From contig NC_092089.1 of NCBI RefSeq assembly GCF_045679555.1, positions 7,298,506-7,362,505 on the forward strand: a stretch of 64,000 nt of DNA, in the 5' to 3' direction. The position numbers were made by a program, and so were the translations under genes. Within the stretch, counting starts at the first letter, position 1; each line of letters begins with the position of its first letter. Below the pieces are notes generated by a model. That model saw only the letters and a list, made by a program, of their open reading frames with translations. It was not told the DNA's origin and did no database searches. Source of the DNA: Salvelinus alpinus. Taxonomy: Eukaryota; Chordata; Actinopteri; Salmoniformes; Salmonidae. This document shows, one piece after another, positions 53,301-59,300 of this stretch.

Positions 53301-56300
53301 TTGTCCTGTTTTATTGTGTTCCAGGTAACACCATAGACAGATCAGGAGTTGTCCTGTTTTATTGTGTTCCAGGTAACACCATAGACAGATCAGGAGTTGT
53401 CCTGTTTTATTGTGTTCCAGGTAACACCATAGACAGATCAGGAGTTGTCCTGTTTTATTGTGTTCCAGGTAACACCATAGACAGATCACCAGTTGTCCTG
53501 TTTTATTGTGTTCCAGGTAACACCATAGACAGATCAGGAGTTGTCCTGTTTTATTGTGTTCCAGGTAACACCATAGACAGATCAGGAGTTGTCCTGTTTT
53601 ATTGTGTTCCAGGTAACACCATAGACAGATCACCAGTGTGCTGGAGTTGTCCTGTTTTATTGTGTTCCAGGTAACACCATAGACAGATCAGGAGTTGTCC
53701 TGTTTTATTGTGTTCCAGGTAACACCATAGACAGATCAGGAGTTGTCCTGTTTTATTGTGTTCCAGGTAACGCCATAGACAGATCACCAGTGTGCAGGAG
53801 TTGTCCTGTTTTATTGTGTTCCAGGTAACGCCATAGACAGATCAGCAGTTGTCCTGTTTTATTGTGTTCCAGGTAACACCATAGACAGATCACCAGTGGG
53901 CTGGAGTTGTCCTGTTTTATTGTGTTCCAGGTAACACCATAGACAGATCAGGAGTTGTCCTGTTTTATTGTGTTCCTGGTAACACCATAGACAGATCACC
54001 AGTGGGCTGGAGTTGTCCTGTTTTATTGTGTTCCAGGTAACACCATAGACAGATCAGCAGTATGCTGCAGTTATCCTGTTTTATTGTGTTCCAGGTAACG
54101 CCATAGAGAAGATCAGCAGTATGCTGCAGTTATCCTGTTTTATTGTGTTCCAGGTAACGCCATAGAGAAGATCATAGAGGACCAGAAGGAGTTTGAGAAG
54201 GAGAACCAGTTCATGCAGGAGGAGGTGATGGAGCCTGCCTCCACCAGCCCAGGTCTCCTATCTGACACGTCCTGGAGACTCCCAGCCAGCAGCCACATCC
54301 TGATGAGGGCCAGCCAGGTGTCCCAGGAGCTGGACAGAGGGAACCAGAGCTACCTCCGTCTGTCTCTGGGGACCTTCTTCCAGCAGCGCTCTGAGGCCCT
54401 GGGCTGTCTAGGGGACGACCGGGAGGACGATACAGTCAAACGGGTATGGGACTTGTTCATTGTCCTATCGACGCCGCTCTGTAGCCACTGCTCTACTCTT
54501 TCACTATTCACGTAGTTTCTTAGGGTTGGAGTCCTTTTAGTTGAGGAATACGAGGCTTTGGTCTGGTAGACCTGCCCGCGGTGCGTAGAGACAGTAGGTT
54601 TGGAGTCCGTTTACATTTACATTTACATTTAAGTCATTTAGCTGACGCTCTTATCCAGAGCGACTTACAAATTGGAGAGTTCATACATATTCATCCTGGT
54701 CCCCCCGTGGGGAATGAACCCACAACCCTGGCGTTGCAAGCGCCATGCTCTACCAACTGAGCCACTCCTTTAGTTGAGGAGTCCGTTTAGTTGAGGAATA
54801 CGAGGCTTCGGTCTGGTAGACCTGCCCGCGGTGCGTAGGGACAGTAGGGTTGGTGTCCTTTTAGTTGAGGAATACGAGGCTTCGGTCTGGGAAACCTGCC
54901 CGCGGTGTGTAGGGACAGTAGGGTTGGTGTCCTTTTAGTTGAGGAATACGAGGCTTCGGTCTGGGAAACCTGCCCGCGGTGTGTAGGGACAGTAGGGTTG
55001 GTGTCCTTTTAGTTGAGGAATACGAGGCTTCGGTCTGGGAAACCTGCCCGCGGTGCGTAGGGACAGTAGGGTTGGTGTCCTTTTAGTTGAGGAATACGAG
55101 GCTTCGGTCTGGGAAACCTGCCCGCGGTGCGTAGGGACAGTAGGGTTGGAGTCCGTTTAGTTCAGGAATACGAGGCTTCGGTCTGGTAGACCTGCCCGCG
55201 GTGCGTAGGGACAGTAGGGTTGGTGTCCTTTTAGTTCAGGAATACGAGGTTTCGGTCTGGGAAACCTGCCCGCGGTGCGTAGGGGCAGTAGGGTTGGTGT
55301 CCGTTTAGTTGAGGAATACGAGGCTTCGGTCTGGGAGACCTGCCTGTGGTGCGTAGGGACAGTAGGGTTGGTGTCCTTTTAGTTGAGGAATACAAGGCTT
55401 TGGTCCGGGAGACATGCCCGCGGTGCGTAGAGACAGTAGGGTTGGTGTCCTTTTAGTTGAGGAATACGAGGCTTCGGTCCGGGAAACCTGCCCGCGGTGT
55501 GTAGGGACAGTAGGGTTGGTGTTCTTTTAGTTGAGGAATACGAGGCTTCGGTCTGGGAGACCTGCCCGCGGTGCGTAGGGACAGTAGGGAAGCCATGTTT
55601 GAGACTACCACTGAGGGTTTAAGACTGTGATCATCACCCTTCTGACTTGACCAGTCTGTTGTTGTATCTTCTCTCCAGCCGTCGTTTGGTTACGTCATCA
55701 CCTCTCCAGAGAAGAGGGAACCGTTTCCTCTGATTCAACCATCAGACTTCCTGTCTCAGGACGGCTCGGTCCACAACGACACCCTCACACACACTGACCA
55801 CGACCACACCATGAACACAGGTACGTACCGTCTGGACGTCCAAGATGCTTATTCCTGATTCCCACTGTGAGGCCGGCCAGGCCAGCCAGTAGGACACTTA
55901 TTCCTGATTCCCACTGTGAGGCCAGCCAGTAAGACACTTATTCCTGATTCCCACTGTGAGGCCAGCCAGTAAGACACTTATTCCTGATTCCCACTGTGAG
56001 TCCGGCCAGGCCAGCCAGTAAGACACTTATTCCTGTTTCCCACTGTGAGGCCAGCCAGTAAGACACTTATTCCTGATTCCCACTGTGAGTCCGGCCAGGC
56101 CAGCCAGTAAGACGCTTATTCCTGATTCCCGCTGTGAGGCCGGCCAGTAAGACACTTATTCCTGATTCCCACTGTGAGGCCGGCCAGCTCAGCCAGTAAG
56201 ACGCTTATTCCTGATTCCCACTGTGAGGCCAGCCAGTAAGACACTTATTCCTGATTCCCACTGTGAGGCCGGCCAGCTCAGCCAGTAAGACACTTATTCC

Positions 56301-59300
56301 TGATTCCCACTGTGAGGCCGGCCAGCTCAGCCAGTAAGACACTTATTCCTGATTCCCACTGTGAGGCCAGCCAGTAAGACACTTATTCCTGATTCCCACT
56401 GTGAGGCCAGCCAGTAAGACACGTATTCCTGATTCCCGCTGTGAGGCCGGCCAGGTCAGCCAGTAACACACTTATTCCTGATTCCCACTGTGAGGCCAGC
56501 CAGTAAGACATTTATTCCTGATTCCCACTGTGAGGCCGGCCAGTTCATTTTTACTTGGTTTGGCATCATTTTTCTTACTTGATCAGTCATCATCTTTATT
56601 CCTAATTTTAAACTCAAATCAGTCATAATCAGAGTATCACATATGGTGGTTGATACTTCCAATGTGTTGTTCTTGTAGAGGACTTGGACAAGACTGTGGA
56701 GGCGGCTGCAGACAGGGTGTCACCTACAGGAGATGACGAGCCAGAGCCTTGTGAATCAGCCTCCCGCCTCCCCGAAGCCCTGCTCTCCCCCAGCCAGAGC
56801 CTTCCCTCAGCCTCCCCCCTCCCTGAGGCCCTGCTCTCCCCCAGCCAGACCCTTCCCTCAGCCTCCCCCCTCCCTGAAGCCCTGCTCTCCCCCGGCCAGA
56901 GCCTTCCCTCAGCCTCCCCCCTCCCCGAGGCCCTGCTCTCCCCCAGCCAGAGCCTTCCCTCAGCCTCCCCCCTCCCTGAAGCCCTGCTCTCCCCCGGCCA
57001 GAGCCTTCCCTCAGCCTCCCCCGGCAGCCTGGGCCCCAGCCCCGGCAGCAGCACAGACCAGTCTAACCTCACGCTGTCTATCAGCACCATCGCCTCGGCC
57101 ATCTCAGATGCCTCCATCTCCTCAGAGCCCTCCCAGCTGGCTGCCATGATCATGGAGCTGTCAAAGAGGAGTAGGATACAGAGGCAACAGCAGAAAGGTC
57201 TGCCGGGTCCAGACCCAGGTATCCCATATTCATAAGTACATCTGAAATTCTACTCTTTAATTCTGTGTGTTTGTTGGAAGGTGATGTCAGCACCACTAGA
57301 ACACAGTTCATGAAAAATGTAAAGGAGATTTGATTCTGATTCCCAGCCTCTGTCCTGGAAGAACAAACACCCAGCCCTAACCAGGTTCAACTGGACCAGC
57401 CCAGCCCTAACCAGGTTCAACTGGACCAGAGAATCCTGCTGGAGACTCTACAGAGGAGCCAGTGTGCCGGAGACCTGCTGGAGACTCTACAGAGGAGCCA
57501 GTGTGCCGGAGACCTGAGTGCCTTCGACATTGAAAAGTACCTGAAGCAGACAGAGGTATCCACCAGCAGCGACAGCGACCAGTCAGGCTCCTCCCACTAC
57601 ACCTTTGACTTCCTCAGCTGGGCCGACAGCCTCAACTCCTCCCGCAGGAAGTCCCAGGCCGCATCGCTTGTTGTTACTGTGGAGAACGAGAGCTCGGGTT
57701 ATCAACACCAGGCTACCGAATACCAGGCTAGCACCAAGGGAGCTATCTCCTCTGGCGTAGAGGCTAAGGCAGGTTTGACACAAGGTTACCCTGCTGCTAC
57801 GACCCATCCAGTCTCTGCTGGGCTACATCCAGGTTCTGGCCAGAGTGGACCAGGACCAGCTAACAAGACGGAGGTGAGGAGGAGTTCCATCCCCCGTCCC
57901 AGGGCCAGCTCCATCCCTACAGCGTCTGGTAACCCAGGGAGGAGGTCTGTGGTCTCTGGTCAGTACTCCTCAACCACCTCCTCCACAGCCAAACCAGCTG
58001 CCGACAGGAAGTCCGCAGGGAATAACAGTGAGCCCCAGCCAGCTGGTGTACTGAGCAACACAGAGAGTGGTGGGGCTGAACTAGGAGCAGTCCGTCCAAC
58101 ACCTAACAACACCCCAGCACAGAAGGTTGAGGACCGCTCCTCAGCTGCTGCCCCAGGCCCTAAGACCTCCCCTGGTCTGAGGAAGGGTCTGTCGGGGCCT
58201 CCGTCCCTCAGAGACATCACATCCCCCTCCCAGAGAGCCAGGAGGAGCACAGCGAAGACCCACGCTACAGGGAGCAGTACAGCCCAGCAGGAGAACCCCA
58301 GTGGCCTGGAGAAGAGTGTTGGAGAAGCTCCTCCCAGCGCTGTGGCCAAACGTGTTGGTTTTACTTCCTCCTGTCACAGCCCCCAGCCTGCTGCTGCCCA
58401 CAGGACAGACGGTCAGTCTCTGGTCCAATCAACCACATTATTCAGCTGTTCTTTAACTCATTTAAGAGAGAAATAAACGCGTTTGTAAAGCTTAGCTTAG
58501 TTTCCATCCCATTTTGTTCCTGGTCCTTCCGGCTGGGTTCAGGTTTTTCAATGTTGATTATAGTTTATTTGAGGTAATTTCCTGGTCTTGTGTTCTGCAG
58601 ATAATGATAATGGAGGATTTAGTTCATTGGTTAAGGAGTGTATTAATGTCCTGGTCAGGTGGTGGATAGTAATGTGTTGTATTAATATCCTGGTCAGGTG
58701 ATGGATAGTAATGTGTTGTATTAATGTCCTGGTCAGGTGGTGGATAGTAATGTGTTGTATTAATGTCCTGGTCAGGTGATGGATAGTAATGTGTTGTATT
58801 AATGTCCTGGTCAGGTGGTGGACAGTAATGTGTTGTATTAATGTCCTGGTCAGGTGGTGGATAGTAATGTGTTGTATTAATGTCCTGGTCAGGTGATGGA
58901 TAGTAATGTGTTGTATTAATGTCCTGGTCAGGTGGTGGATAGTAATGTGTTGTATTAATGTCCTGGTCAGGTGGTGGATAGTAATGTGTTGTATTAATGT
59001 CCTGGTCAGGTGATGGATAGTAATGTGTTGTATTAATGTCAGGTGATGGATAGTAATGTGTTGTATTAATGTCCTGGTCAGGTGGTGGATAGTAATGTGT
59101 TGTATTAATGTCCTGGTCAGGTGATGGATAGTAATGTGTTGTATTAATGTCCTGGTCAGGTGATGGATAGTTATGTGTTTTATTAATGTCCTGGTCAGGT
59201 GATGGATAGTAATGTGTTGTATTAATGTCCTGGTCAGGTGATGGATAGTAATGTGTTGTATTAATGTCCTGGTCAGGTGATGGATAGTAATGTGTTGTAT

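Noticed and set aside
53168-53674. Open frame of 168 codons with [14 protein letters not shown] repeats
   Set aside because: It is made by the array of acceptor copies before cep192 exon 14, not by an independent gene.
56629-57153. Minus-strand open frame of 174 codons
   Set aside because: It is a shadow of the coding minisatellite in cep192 exon 16, which has the homology and the splice sites on the + strand.
57917-58428. Minus-strand open frames of 60-130 codons
   Set aside because: They are shadows of cep192 exon 17.
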